From Nitrospinaceae bacterium (GTDB lineage: Bacteria; Nitrospinota; Nitrospinia; Nitrospinales; VA-1), in the NCBI GenBank assembly GCA_029261595.1, contig JAJDAZ010000044.1, positions 95,377 through 149,492 of the forward strand: a DNA stretch of 54,116 nucleotides, given 5' to 3'. The notes beneath the pieces were generated by a model. The model ran no database searches, was not told the origin of the DNA, and was given only the letters and a program-made list of their open reading frames with translations. The number at the start of each line of letters is the position of its first letter. Position 1 is the first letter of the stretch. The position numbers and the translations under genes are program-made. Shown piece after piece: positions 36,901 through 44,800 of the stretch.

Positions 36901-38938
36901 TTACCGATGGTGGGTTGATGCAGACGTCGGGCTGGTGTTCTGGCACGACCATGCGTTTGGCGCGACCACTTGGCCGCACGGCGGTATTGGATCGACCATT
37001 GTTGAACCGTGGGGATCGACCTATCATGATCCCAAAACGGGAAAACAGATTCGTAGTGGTCCGGTTGCGGATATTCATGGCACCGAGCCTTTCGCTTACG
37101 GGCGAAACGGTAGTTTCCGTGAATTGGTGGCTCAGTTGCATGACACCGTACCGCATACAGCTCAATTGGTGACTGCAGGCAATCCTCCTGGGTTGTCACG
37201 GGAGAACGCCATCGCAGCAGGTCAGTCCATCTCTTTTCAGATGCCTGACGACATGCTGGATGTGGCGTTCCCACATCTGAACGGCGGGACGCATACGACG
37301 GGAGGCGGGTTTAACTTCCGGGCAACTTCATTGTCTGCACGGTTGCGTTCCAATAAAGACGCGTCTCAATTGTTCAGCAGTATAGTTCATGGAGATCCGT
37401 CCACCCCGACACTCAGTGCTTATGTTGGGGATAGCATCATGTTCAGGCTTCTTCATGGTATGCAGAACGAGACCCACACCTTCGTGGTTTCCGGTCATGG
37501 TTACCGCCCTGAGCGGTACGATCGGGATTCGAGGGTTACCAATACCATTCACATCGGTATCGCAGAACGTTATGACCTTGCGACCACCGCAGGCGGCTAT
37601 CAGGGAATGGCGGGAGACTACCTTTATTACGATGGTAGAACCTCTCATTTGTCTGAAGGCACCTGGGGCATCATCCGGGTTCATGACGAGTTGCAGAAAG
37701 ATCTGAAAGAGTTGCCTGGCAACGAGGAGAAAGAGTTCAAGAAGAAAGTTAGAAAGACTCTTTGTCCGAAAGGCGCTCCGGTTAAAAATTTCAGCGTGGT
37801 TGCGATCAACAAAGCGCTGAAATTCAATCCCAACACCGAGGATGAGATCGAAGTCGATTTTGAGCGCAAACTCATCCTTGCAAACGCCGAAGGCAAAATC
37901 TTCGCGCTGGAAGGCGAAGTGAGTAAGGCCGCTGATGAAGGAGTGATGCCTCATCCGTTGACGTTACGCGCCAACATCGGTGATTGTGTCAAGATCAAGC
38001 TGACCAATCGTTTGAAGGAAGGGAACGCTTCCCTGCACGCGAACAACATCGCGTTCGATCCCAAGGATTCTCAAGGGATCAATGTAGGGAACAATCCTGG
38101 AGATCAGACGGTGGCTCCTGGCAAATCCAAAGTTTTCACCTTCTATGCGGCTAAGGACTACAACATCAATGGCGCATTGATTTGGGACTTCGGAAACTTG
38201 ACGACCAACGTCAGGGACGGTTTGTATGGCGGCATCATCATCGGGCCAAGAGGTTCGGTGTATCGTGATCCGGAGACAGGGAAAGACATTTCTCTTGGCA
38301 ACTCCTGGAAAGCGGATGTCATCATCGATAAATCGTATCCTGAGAACGCGCACCTAGAGAACTACCGCGACTTCGCGTTGTACTTCCAGGACGAGGATAA
38401 TATCCTCGGGACGAGTTTCATGCCTTACCTGCAGAACGTAGCAGGATTGACCGGCGTGAACTATCGTCTGGAACCCTGGAGCTACCGTGAAGACGAAGGT
38501 TGTGAACTGGGTAATATGTTCACTCCTTGTGTGGCCGCAGACAGCGACCCCGCGACCCCTGTGCTGAAAGCGCATGCGGGCGACCTGGTGATGATCAATG
38601 TCTTCGGAGCGCATAACGAGCAGAACCAGATGTTCAACCTCGACGGTCATCAGTGGCGCCGCCACTTGAATCAGGAAGGTTCTGATATGATCGACGTTGA
38701 GGAGTTCGGGGGTGGCGAGTACATCCAGGCCTTTTTCACGGCTGGCGGTACTTACCAGAACCCCGGAACCTACCTCTGGTTGAACGCCAGAACCCCATAC
38801 CAGCAGGCGGGGCAATGGGGTTACATGAAGGTTCTGCCGGCGGGTGAGCGATCGATTCTGCCTTTGGGTTCAGTGAGCCCGAAGGGAGTAAAATCAGCTT
38901 CCAACCCTGAGGATGATCGGTTATCAATGAATCGATAA
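33992..38938 (+). CDS. Giant secreted multicopper oxidase, copy 1 (MnxG/MofA-like size and layout)
   Basis: 1648 residues; ATG preceded by GGAGG. Signal peptide about 1-36 (VRVLVVATLILGLPWLASA). Three internal units begin at the CP(S/G/K)GA motifs near residues 139, 745 and 1258, each predicted to hold two cupredoxin domains. Complete copper ligands occur once: HSHHPHG (440-446, HxxHxHG pattern), HCHVAHHYVAGM (517-528, HCHxxxHxxxxM with type 1 Cys518 and Met528), HPH (836-838) and WHDH (His985 and His987). The enzyme should oxidise a substrate and reduce oxygen to water. Large size recalls Mn-oxidising MnxG/MofA, but the substrate is unproved. Its signal peptide and leader differ from copies 2 and 3. 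Confidence 0.93.
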   Translation: MHFCSKKGWKFVRVLVVATLILGLPWLASAELEKPLAGHNHGSKASINPSVDRPAWLDKLENQLNHEDVMSGLEGSQEKLGKTFMGLMDQLQGKLKEHATPASSGGGFHDSWAAHQLGQSYLLGPSDAADQAVFKGAHCPSGAPVKFYDISAINVEVTLNQWGDYYPGYMYVLNKNIEQVRKDEERNAEAREDELDPGSITNGLQGDMIQPLLIRANQGDCLRVKVTNAVEDEDIGFQVNGSAMIISSSGLPATAASPGAIIPAEESQEFEWYIPIDEQEGGRMIQSHAGRDPSSLGLIGTLVVEPVGSRYLDPWTGEPLESGWMAMIVNDDARDFREFALFYHEVGDESFRPLNRHGEMIPQRDPQTDAYRPSARAMNYRSEPFGINNLAVQEKKFHFEDESLSYSSYTFGDAPTTIPRSYLGDPAKFRLIHGGGEVFHSHHPHGGTIRWTRSPKRQIDLENLTTAAWNGPVKYPVVRTTSDRVDVEVIGPSEVVDLETECGSGLCQRLAGDFLFHCHVAHHYVAGMWGYWRVYNTLQNGNYPFGSTDVMRPLEELPDRKGRIPQGVSSDKLVGKTMDWFGKKFDIISKGNSKWNQESPVVNIKSWVKYMLPPKGQPGHYDDEVKQIKAYDGSVWDYAWKGTTALSERESTITSPKYKSPHPGKRHPIQFSPLTGKLAWPHMTPHFGKRVPFARHHGGAPWLEPFHMATHTENLASESGNGNTGPNVESSAPAKPGEHGRWSLCPGGAGRKQYNLHFINTPVQLSPAIGKTPPVIDKYGLIYVIDEEIAGVRADPASAYPLVIRANVYDCVDVLLSSEWDDDDFTNFQMSKVNIHPHFFQFDNQASDGVISGFSYDQSMRSYKQFTKKMKDGHHVGMPVPMNAKLLKAVKAGADTVEIQMAKGATTYHVGADIIVGIEVPNGKDARWIKSISPDPNKSPAKDGKYKITFTQAMTHAHKAGEIVTTEYVRYRWWVDADVGLVFWHDHAFGATTWPHGGIGSTIVEPWGSTYHDPKTGKQIRSGPVADIHGTEPFAYGRNGSFRELVAQLHDTVPHTAQLVTAGNPPGLSRENAIAAGQSISFQMPDDMLDVAFPHLNGGTHTTGGGFNFRATSLSARLRSNKDASQLFSSIVHGDPSTPTLSAYVGDSIMFRLLHGMQNETHTFVVSGHGYRPERYDRDSRVTNTIHIGIAERYDLATTAGGYQGMAGDYLYYDGRTSHLSEGTWGIIRVHDELQKDLKELPGNEEKEFKKKVRKTLCPKGAPVKNFSVVAINKALKFNPNTEDEIEVDFERKLILANAEGKIFALEGEVSKAADEGVMPHPLTLRANIGDCVKIKLTNRLKEGNASLHANNIAFDPKDSQGINVGNNPGDQTVAPGKSKVFTFYAAKDYNINGALIWDFGNLTTNVRDGLYGGIIIGPRGSVYRDPETGKDISLGNSWKADVIIDKSYPENAHLENYRDFALYFQDEDNILGTSFMPYLQNVAGLTGVNYRLEPWSYREDEGCELGNMFTPCVAADSDPATPVLKAHAGDLVMINVFGAHNEQNQMFNLDGHQWRRHLNQEGSDMIDVEEFGGGEYIQAFFTAGGTYQNPGTYLWLNARTPYQQAGQWGYMKVLPAGERSILPLGSVSPKGVKSASNPEDDRLSMNR

Positions 38939-38956
38939 TTCGATAGTTTTCACATT

Positions 38957-38990
38957 AAAGGGAGTCCGGTTTTCCGGGCTCCCTTTTTTT
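38957..38990 (+). terminator. Intrinsic terminator after oxidase copy 1
   Basis: AAAGGGAGTCCGG-TTTT-CCGGGCTCCC followed by seven or more T residues, 19 bases after the stop. A near-identical hairpin follows oxidase copy 2. Confidence 0.92.
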
Positions 38991-39002
38991 GTTGAAGTTT
39001 TC

Positions 39003-39030
39003 TTGTGGTTTGGGATTTTAATGCTATAAT
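39003..39030 (+). promoter_or_regulatory. Extended -10 promoter for copper protein, copy 1
   Basis: TTGTGG (39003-39008), 16-base spacer, then TGC-TATAAT (TATAAT at 39025-39030). A consensus -10 with the TG extension. The same elements and spacing recur at 46872-46899. It should give the small copper protein its own housekeeping-sigma transcription, separate from the oxidase. Confidence 0.75.
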
Positions 39031-39110
39031 CATCCGCCATAAAACCAATTCGCAGGGGTTTCGGTTAGGGCAAGGGATTTTTCTGTTTAATTAAGGAGGA
39101 AAAAATAGTG

Positions 39111-39914
39111 ATGAAAAAAGGAATGTTGGTAACATTATTAGTAGTAATTACGTTTGTGTTCAGTGCTTCCACGAGCTTTGCCAAGAAAGCCAAGTACAAA
39201 GAAGGTGCGGCAGGCGGCGGGTCCATCACTGGATCTGTAAGTTTTAAAGGGGATGTTCCAGCTCCCATCATGGAAGATTTGAATAAAGGTAAAAACGTCG
39301 AGTTTTGCGTGCAACATCCTGATACGGATGCAAAAACGGGTATCCGCACCCGGCAGAAGGTTGTTGTTACGGGAGGAAAACTTCGAGACGCGGTTGTGTT
39401 CATTGAGAATATTGCCGAAGGTAAAGCCTGGCCCACAGAACCGGTCCAAGTTAGTTTTGAAAAGTGCGATATTTTTCCCAAGATGGTGACCGCCCGAAAA
39501 ACTCCCAAAGGGCAGAAAGAAGGGTTGATGGTGATCACCAATCAGGACACTGAAATCCTGCACAACCCGCACGGATACTCAGTAGTTGGTGCAAGTCGGA
39601 AAACCCTTTTCAACAAACCGTTGCCTTCTAAAGGCAGTTCTGCGGATGTGACCAAAACATTCAAACGTTTTAAGAAGAAAAAAGACAAGCATTTTTTCCT
39701 GCAGTGCGACCAGCACAACTACATGGAAGCGGACGGCCGGATCGTATGGAACCCATACAATGCTATCAGTGGCGCGGATGGATCTTTCAAGATCGAAGGG
39801 ATTCCCGCAGGCAAATACAAAGTGACTGCATGGCATCCTTACGCAGGTGAGTCCACTCAGGAAGTGACTGTTGCCGATGGCGCAGCCACAGCGGATTTCA
39901 CCCTAGGCAAGTAA
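39111..39914 (+). CDS. Secreted blue-copper-like protein with carboxypeptidase-regulatory-like tail, copy 1
   Basis: 267 residues from the ATG at 39111 (a GTG one codon upstream is not conserved in copy 2); AAGGAGGA precedes it. Signal peptide about 1-25 (LLVVITFVFSASTSFA). The middle has a cupredoxin-like ligand set: His151 in TEILHNPHGY, and Cys199-x2-His202-x2-Met205 in QCDQHNYM. The C-terminal 45 residues (ADGSFKIEGIPAGKYKVTAWHP) match the carboxypeptidase regulatory-like (CarboxypepD_reg) fold. This arrangement is known in methylamine-utilisation-like secreted proteins. A small electron carrier working with the oxidase is the likely role; a structural role is possible. Confidence 0.85.
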   Translation: MKKGMLVTLLVVITFVFSASTSFAKKAKYKEGAAGGGSITGSVSFKGDVPAPIMEDLNKGKNVEFCVQHPDTDAKTGIRTRQKVVVTGGKLRDAVVFIENIAEGKAWPTEPVQVSFEKCDIFPKMVTARKTPKGQKEGLMVITNQDTEILHNPHGYSVVGASRKTLFNKPLPSKGSSADVTKTFKRFKKKKDKHFFLQCDQHNYMEADGRIVWNPYNAISGADGSFKIEGIPAGKYKVTAWHPYAGESTQEVTVADGAATADFTLGK

Positions 39915-39954
39915 TCGTTTGTAGTAAGATTTTTAAAGCAGATATTGTTTTAAG

Positions 39955-39988
39955 CGGCACCGGGATTTTTCCTGGTGCCGTTTTTTTT
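39955..39988 (+). terminator. Intrinsic terminator after copper protein, copy 1
   Basis: CGGCACCGGG-ATTTTT-CCTGGTGCCG followed by eight T residues. The counterpart after copy 2 is at 47815-47847, with compensating changes (CGGCATCGGG/CCCGGTGCCG), which supports a selected structure. Confidence 0.92.
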
Positions 39989-40063
39989 AGCCTGGTATTG
40001 ATTAAAGAAAATAAAGAAATGCGCGGGAGGAGTCTTTCCCGGAAGGAGAGAGCTTTAAAGGAA

Positions 40064-40567
40064 TCAGCGGGGGTTGTCCTCAAGGGACTTGGCCTTATAA
40101 CGGTCTCTTAATAATTCGACGCGTTCCAAATGTTCCTGCTCAATTTTTTCCAGCAGAACCATAAATGTTTTTGTTTCCATATCGGTGCAGGACTCCTGCA
40201 GGAGCCCATAAAATTCACACGATATTTTTTCAGCCTCCACAGCAAAATCCATTGCCCTCAGGATTCCCTGGAAATGCGGCAACTGTTCAAAAACCTCATC
40301 AATGCGAGGAAAAATATCCGTTTGAAAGTGGGTATCAATTAATTTTCTTAGGCCAGGGTCTTTTTCCCATCCGTAGGGATTGTCCCCTTTTTCATCCAAT
40401 AATTTTTTGAACTGAATTTCGTGGCTGGCTTCTTCCCTGGCCATGAGAAGAAGAAATTCTTTCACCTCGGGGTCACTGATATAACTGGCAAGATTTTCGT
40501 AAAAAGATTTCCCTTCGCTCTCAATTTTAGTGGAAAGGCCCAGAAGTTCTCTGTTTGAGATTTTCAT
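40064..40567 (-). CDS. Ferritin-like diiron protein, copy 1
   Basis: 167 residues, four-helix ferritin-like fold. Candidate iron ligands: Glu16 or Glu18 in KIESEGKSFY, Glu46-x2-His49 in REEASHE, Glu113 in EAEKISCEFY and Glu143-x2-His146 in KIEQEHLERV. This is the rubrerythrin/ferritin-like pattern without a rubredoxin domain. Members act in peroxide reduction or iron handling in the cytoplasm; no signal peptide is present. It converges on the copper protein gene. The paralogue at 47877 is the same length and clearly homologous but more divergent than the oxidases are. Confidence 0.85.
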   Translation of the reverse strand: MKISNRELLGLSTKIESEGKSFYENLASYISDPEVKEFLLLMAREEASHEIQFKKLLDEKGDNPYGWEKDPGLRKLIDTHFQTDIFPRIDEVFEQLPHFQGILRAMDFAVEAEKISCEFYGLLQESCTDMETKTFMVLLEKIEQEHLERVELLRDRYKAKSLEDNPR

Positions 40568-40816
40568 TCATCAGTCCAGTGAAAATTGTTCAAATTGGAA
40601 ATTCAGGATACCGTCAATGTTAGATGAAGAAAAATTATACAGGGTTTAACAAATTTGGAATTAGGGCTTATTTTCAGTATAAATCTGATATTTTTATCTT
40701 TCGGAATTCAGATAATAGGGTGTTAGAGGTGCTGCGAAAGCTTTGGGTTGATATCAAGAAAAAATAAACTTCATCGTACCGATGAATAAACCCATATAGT
40801 CCTTTAAAAGATATAA
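40568..40816. other. AT-rich intergenic region between divergent ferritin-like and sigma genes
   Basis: Contains the promoter zone of the ferritin-like gene on the minus strand. There is no gene. This part is not well conserved with the equivalent stretch in the next module, which is about 100 bases shorter. Confidence 0.5.
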
Positions 40817-40891
40817 GATATTCTATATTATTCCTGAAAAAAGCAGAATAAAACTAGTCTGGGCAAAAAAACCACGAAATGGAACTCGCTC
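40817..40891 (+). promoter_or_regulatory. Conserved 75-base leader of ECF sigma gene, copy 1
   Basis: Begins GATATTCTATATTATTCCTG and is aligned, at exactly 75 bases from the TTG start, with GATATTTTATAATATTCCTT at 48532. It contains an 11-codon frame starting ATG at 40879 that overlaps the sigma start out of frame (MELALGIFIKV). The counterpart in copy 2 encodes MEPGFGIFIKV. Probably promoter plus translational leader. Confidence 0.55.
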
Positions 40892-41461
40892 TTGGAATTT
40901 TTATTAAGGTTTAAAGAAAGCTCTCTGTCTTCTGAAGAAGAGGGTAACTTTGCCCGGCACATTAATCCTCACGCCACACTCATTCTGGGATGTGCCTACA
41001 AACTTTGCCGCGACAAAGATCAAGCCGAGGATCTGGTCCAGGAAACCTTTTATCATGCCCTGAAAAATTTTCATCAGCTCCGGGACCCAACCAAGTGTAA
41101 ATACTGGTTGTTTTCAATTCTCCGAAACCTTTTTCTAAAAACGGTGGAGAAACGAAAAAACTGGATCGAGATTGAGTTCGATTCCGTTTGCGAGGGTCTT
41201 CATGATAACAACAAGATGAATCCTGAACATGATTTTTTGGAAAAGGAATTAAAAAACAATATCCAATGCGCCCTCGACACCCTGGATGAAAGATTGAAGT
41301 TTCCGATCCTGCTGTTTTATTTTGAAGGCCGGTCGTACAAGGAAATCAGCGATATTCTCAAAATTCCCATGGGAACGGTGATGTCCAGGATTGCCAGAGC
41401 CAAAGTTTACCTCAAACGCGAACTGATTAAGAATCAATCCATCCTGGGTTCTTCGGAATAA
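40892..41461 (+). CDS. ECF (group 4) RNA polymerase sigma factor, copy 1
   Basis: 189 residues from a TTG start. Region 2: ILGCAYKLCRDKDQAEDLVQETF and YHALKNFHQLRDPTKCKYWLFSILRNLFL (about 28-85). Region 4: FPILLFYFEGRSYKEISDIL then KIPMGTVMSRIARAKVYLKREL (about 135-180). No anti-sigma or membrane sensor gene is adjacent, which is unusual for ECF factors, so control may be by transcription or by the odd translation start. It reads toward oxidase copy 2, 400 bases downstream. The most economical idea is that it activates the oxidase genes. Confidence 0.92.
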   Translation: MEFLLRFKESSLSSEEEGNFARHINPHATLILGCAYKLCRDKDQAEDLVQETFYHALKNFHQLRDPTKCKYWLFSILRNLFLKTVEKRKNWIEIEFDSVCEGLHDNNKMNPEHDFLEKELKNNIQCALDTLDERLKFPILLFYFEGRSYKEISDILKIPMGTVMSRIARAKVYLKRELIKNQSILGSSE

Positions 41462-41521
41462 GAATTTAATCTAGCATTGAATTGGCACCGCCTCATCATC
41501 CGTGCATTGAATCCCCGAAGT

Positions 41522-41806
41522 TTATCGTTTTTTCGTAGAAATAATTCCATAGATTTCGGATTCCCTATATTTTTCTGCCCTAATTTTCCAACCAGAATCT
41601 TTCCACAAAAACTTCCTGATTTTTGGGAATAATTTTACCTCAAAGGTATCTTCTAAAAGCAACTTTATTAAAGAAGGATGCCCAGTGGATATCTCCAGGT
41701 TTTTTTGCTCATAGAACCGATAGTCCTTCTTGTTTAAGTTGCAATTTCTGCAGAAAGGGGCCTTGAAGTTTTCTTTCCGAAACCATGAATGGTTGAAGTT
41801 CACCAA
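41522..41806 (-). pseudogene. Doubtful minus-strand ORF, possibly a decaying gene, copy 1
   Basis: A 94-codon frame with only a TTG start. Its C-terminal half (LLLEDTFEVKLFPKIRKFLW) is similar to a frame in the next module (49179-49505; LLKDTFGLKIFPKNRNFFMK), but there the frame has no start codon and the upstream part is out of frame. So either a small gene is degrading in both modules or the conservation reflects a regulatory region upstream of the oxidase. I do not recognise a family. Confidence 0.35.
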
Positions 41807-41862
41807 GCCCTTAAAAAACAGTTAACTGGCGGGAAATTATCATTACTTGAGGAGGTAACTTT
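41799..41862 (+). promoter_or_regulatory. Conserved leader of oxidase copy 2
   Basis: TTCACCAAGCCCTTA, AACAGTTAA, TGGCGGGAAA, TTATCATTAC and GAGGAGG occur in the same order and spacing 64 bases before both copies 2 and 3. Oxidase copy 1 shares only a weak GGCGGGTTTTTA-like block at about 33932. This is the best candidate for the promoter or operator read by the ECF sigma factor; the -35 and -10 boxes cannot be assigned by eye. Confidence 0.5.
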
Positions 41863-44800
41863 ATGATGCAAAGCCAATTATTAATTCGAAAGCGGGGCCT
41901 GGGAGCCTGGATGTTGTTTGTCCTTCTCCTTGTGGGTCTCAGTGTTGGTTCCGCCATGGCGGAAATCAATCAACACAGCGGGCATGGCAGCCCGTCCCCG
42001 ATGAACCCGGCTGTGGACCGGCCTGCTTGGCTGGACAAGCTGGAAAACCAGCTCGATCATGAAGACGTGATGAGTGGTCTTGAAGGGAGTCAGGAAAAAC
42101 TGGACCAAACCTTCATGCACTTAATGGATCGGCTTCAGGACAAACTCAAGGAACATGCGGCGCCGGCTTCTTCCGGCGGTGGATTTCATGATTCCTGGGC
42201 GGCTCATCAACTGGGCCAGAGCTATCTGCTCGGGCCTTCCAAGGTTGCGGAACAGGTTTTTAAAGGGGCGCATTGTCCAAGCGGCGCACCGGTCAAATCC
42301 TACGATATATCCGCGATCAACGTCGAAGTGACCCTGAATGCATGGGGTGACTATTATCCCGGCTACATGTATGTTCTGACCAAAGACATCGATCGGGTCC
42401 GCAAGGATGAAGCAAGAAACGCCAAGGCTCGTGAAGACGATAAAGATCCTGGAGCTATTATTACAGGCCTCCAGGGCGACGTCATTCAGCCTTTGACGAT
42501 TCGAGGAAACCAGGGCGATTGTGTCCGGTTTAAAATTAGAAACGCGGTTGAGGATGAAGACATTGGTTTCCAGGTGAACGGGTCCTCGATGATCATCAGC
42601 TCTACCGGTTTGCCCGCCACTGCGGCTTCTCCAGGAGCAATTATTGCTGCTGAAGGCACGCAAGATTTTGAGTGGTATATTCCGATCGACGAGCAGGAAG
42701 GCAGTCACATGATCATGAGCCATGCCGGACGCGACCCGTCCGCATTGGGATTGATCGGGGCCTTCATTGTAGAGCCAGTGGGTTCGGTTTATCTGAATCC
42801 GTGGACCGGCGGTCCGTTGGAAAACGGCTGGATGGCGATGATCGTCAACCCGGACGAAAGAGACTTTCGTGAATTCGCATTGTTTTATCACGAAGTTGGG
42901 GACGAGTCCTTCCGTCCGTTGAACCGACACGGGGAGATGATCCCTCAGCGCGATCCGCAGACCGATGCGTACCGTCCTTCGGCGCGTGAGATGAATTATC
43001 GCAGTGAGCCGTTCGGCATCAACAACCTGGCGGTTCAGGAAAAAATGTTTCACTATGAGGACGAATCGCTTTCTTACAGTTCTTATACCTTTGGAGATGC
43101 ACCCACCACGATACCCCGGTCCTATCTGGGCGATCCCGCCAAATTTCGTTTGATTCACGGCGGCGGCGAGGTGTTTCATTCGCATCATCCGCATGGCGGA
43201 ACCATCCGCTGGACCCGTTCTCCGCAAGTGGAGCCGGGCCTGAAAAATCTCACGACAGCCGCCTGGGACGGACCGGTGAAGTACCCGGTTGTACGGACCA
43301 CGACGGACCGTGTCGACGTTGAAGTTATCGGACCTGCCGAAGCTCTCGATCTTGAGACCGAGTGTGGATCCGGATTGTGTCAGCGTCTGGCGGGTGACTT
43401 TTTGTTCCATTGTCATGTTGCGCATCATTACGTAGCTGGCATGTGGGGTTACTGGCGTGTGTACAACACTCTGCAGGATGGTAACTATCCATTCGGCAGT
43501 ACCGACATCATGCGTCCCCTGAAGGAACTTCCCGACCGTGAAGGCCGGATTCCCAAAGGTGTTAGCTCTGACAAACTGGTCGGTAAGACGATGGACTGGT
43601 TTGGCAAGAAGTTTGATATTGTCAGCAAGGGCAACAGCAAGTGGAATAAGGAAAGCCCTATTGTCAATATCAAGTCCTGGGTCAAGTACATGCTTCCTCC
43701 ACAGGGACAACCGGGTCATACGGATGACGAGACCGGCCAGATCAAGGCCTATGACGGAACCGTATGGGATTATGCCTGGAAAGGCACCACCGCGTTGTCC
43801 GAGCGTGAGCCGACTTATGATATGGCGAAGTACAAATCGCCGCATCCTGGCAAACGGCATCCGATTCAGTTTTCGCCGTTGACCGGTAAACTGGCTTGGC
43901 CTCACATGACGCCGCATTTTGGCAAGCGGGTTCCTTTCGCTCGTCATCATGGTGGAGCGCCGTGGTTGGAGCCGTTTCATATGGAAACGGATATCACGAC
44001 GTTGGCTTCGGAGTCCGGAAACGGAAACTCCGGACCTAATGTGGAAAGTAGCGCTCCTGCGAAACCAGGTGAACACGGACGTTGGAGTCTTTGTCCGGGT
44101 GGAGCAGGCAGGAAACAGTACAATCTGCATTTCATCAACACGCCGATTGAGTTGTCCGGCGCGGTTGGAAAAACGCCTCCGATCATCGATAAGTACGGTC
44201 TGATTTATGTTATCGATGAAGAGATGGCTGCAGTAAAAGCGGATCCGAAGAAAGCCATTCCTTTGGTTATCCGTGCAAATGTTTACGATTGTGTGGATCT
44301 TCTTCTGACCAGTGAGTGGGACGATGACGACTTCACCAATTTCCAGATGTCCAAAGTTAATATCCATCCGCATTTCTTTCAGTTCGACAACCAAGCGTCG
44401 GACGGTGTAATTTCCGGGTTCTCATACGATCAATCCATGAGATCTTACCGGCAGTTCACCAAAAAGATGAAAGACGGTCACCATGTGGGTATGCCGGTTC
44501 CGATGAACGCCAAACTGTTGAAATCAGTGAAAGCGGGATCGAGCACGGTAGAAATCCAGATGGCGAAGAGTGCGACTCCTTTTCATGTGGGAGCGGATAT
44601 CATCGTTGGTATTGAAGTACCCAACAAGAAGGACGCACGTTGGATCAAGTCCATGAGCCCTGATCCCAACAAAAACCCTGCAAAGGACGGAAAATACAAA
44701 ATCACGTTTACTCAGGCCATGACGCATGACCATGCGGCCGGGCAGATCGTGAGTACCGAGTATGTCCGTTACCGATGGTGGGTTGATGTTGATATGGGTC

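Noticed and set aside
42121..44394. Minus-strand 757-codon frame inside oxidase copy 2, with similar frames in copies 1 and 3
   Set aside because: Long antisense frames arise from the biased codon use of the oxidase. The translation is Arg/His/Val-rich with no family signature, and the plus-strand gene carries the conserved copper motifs.
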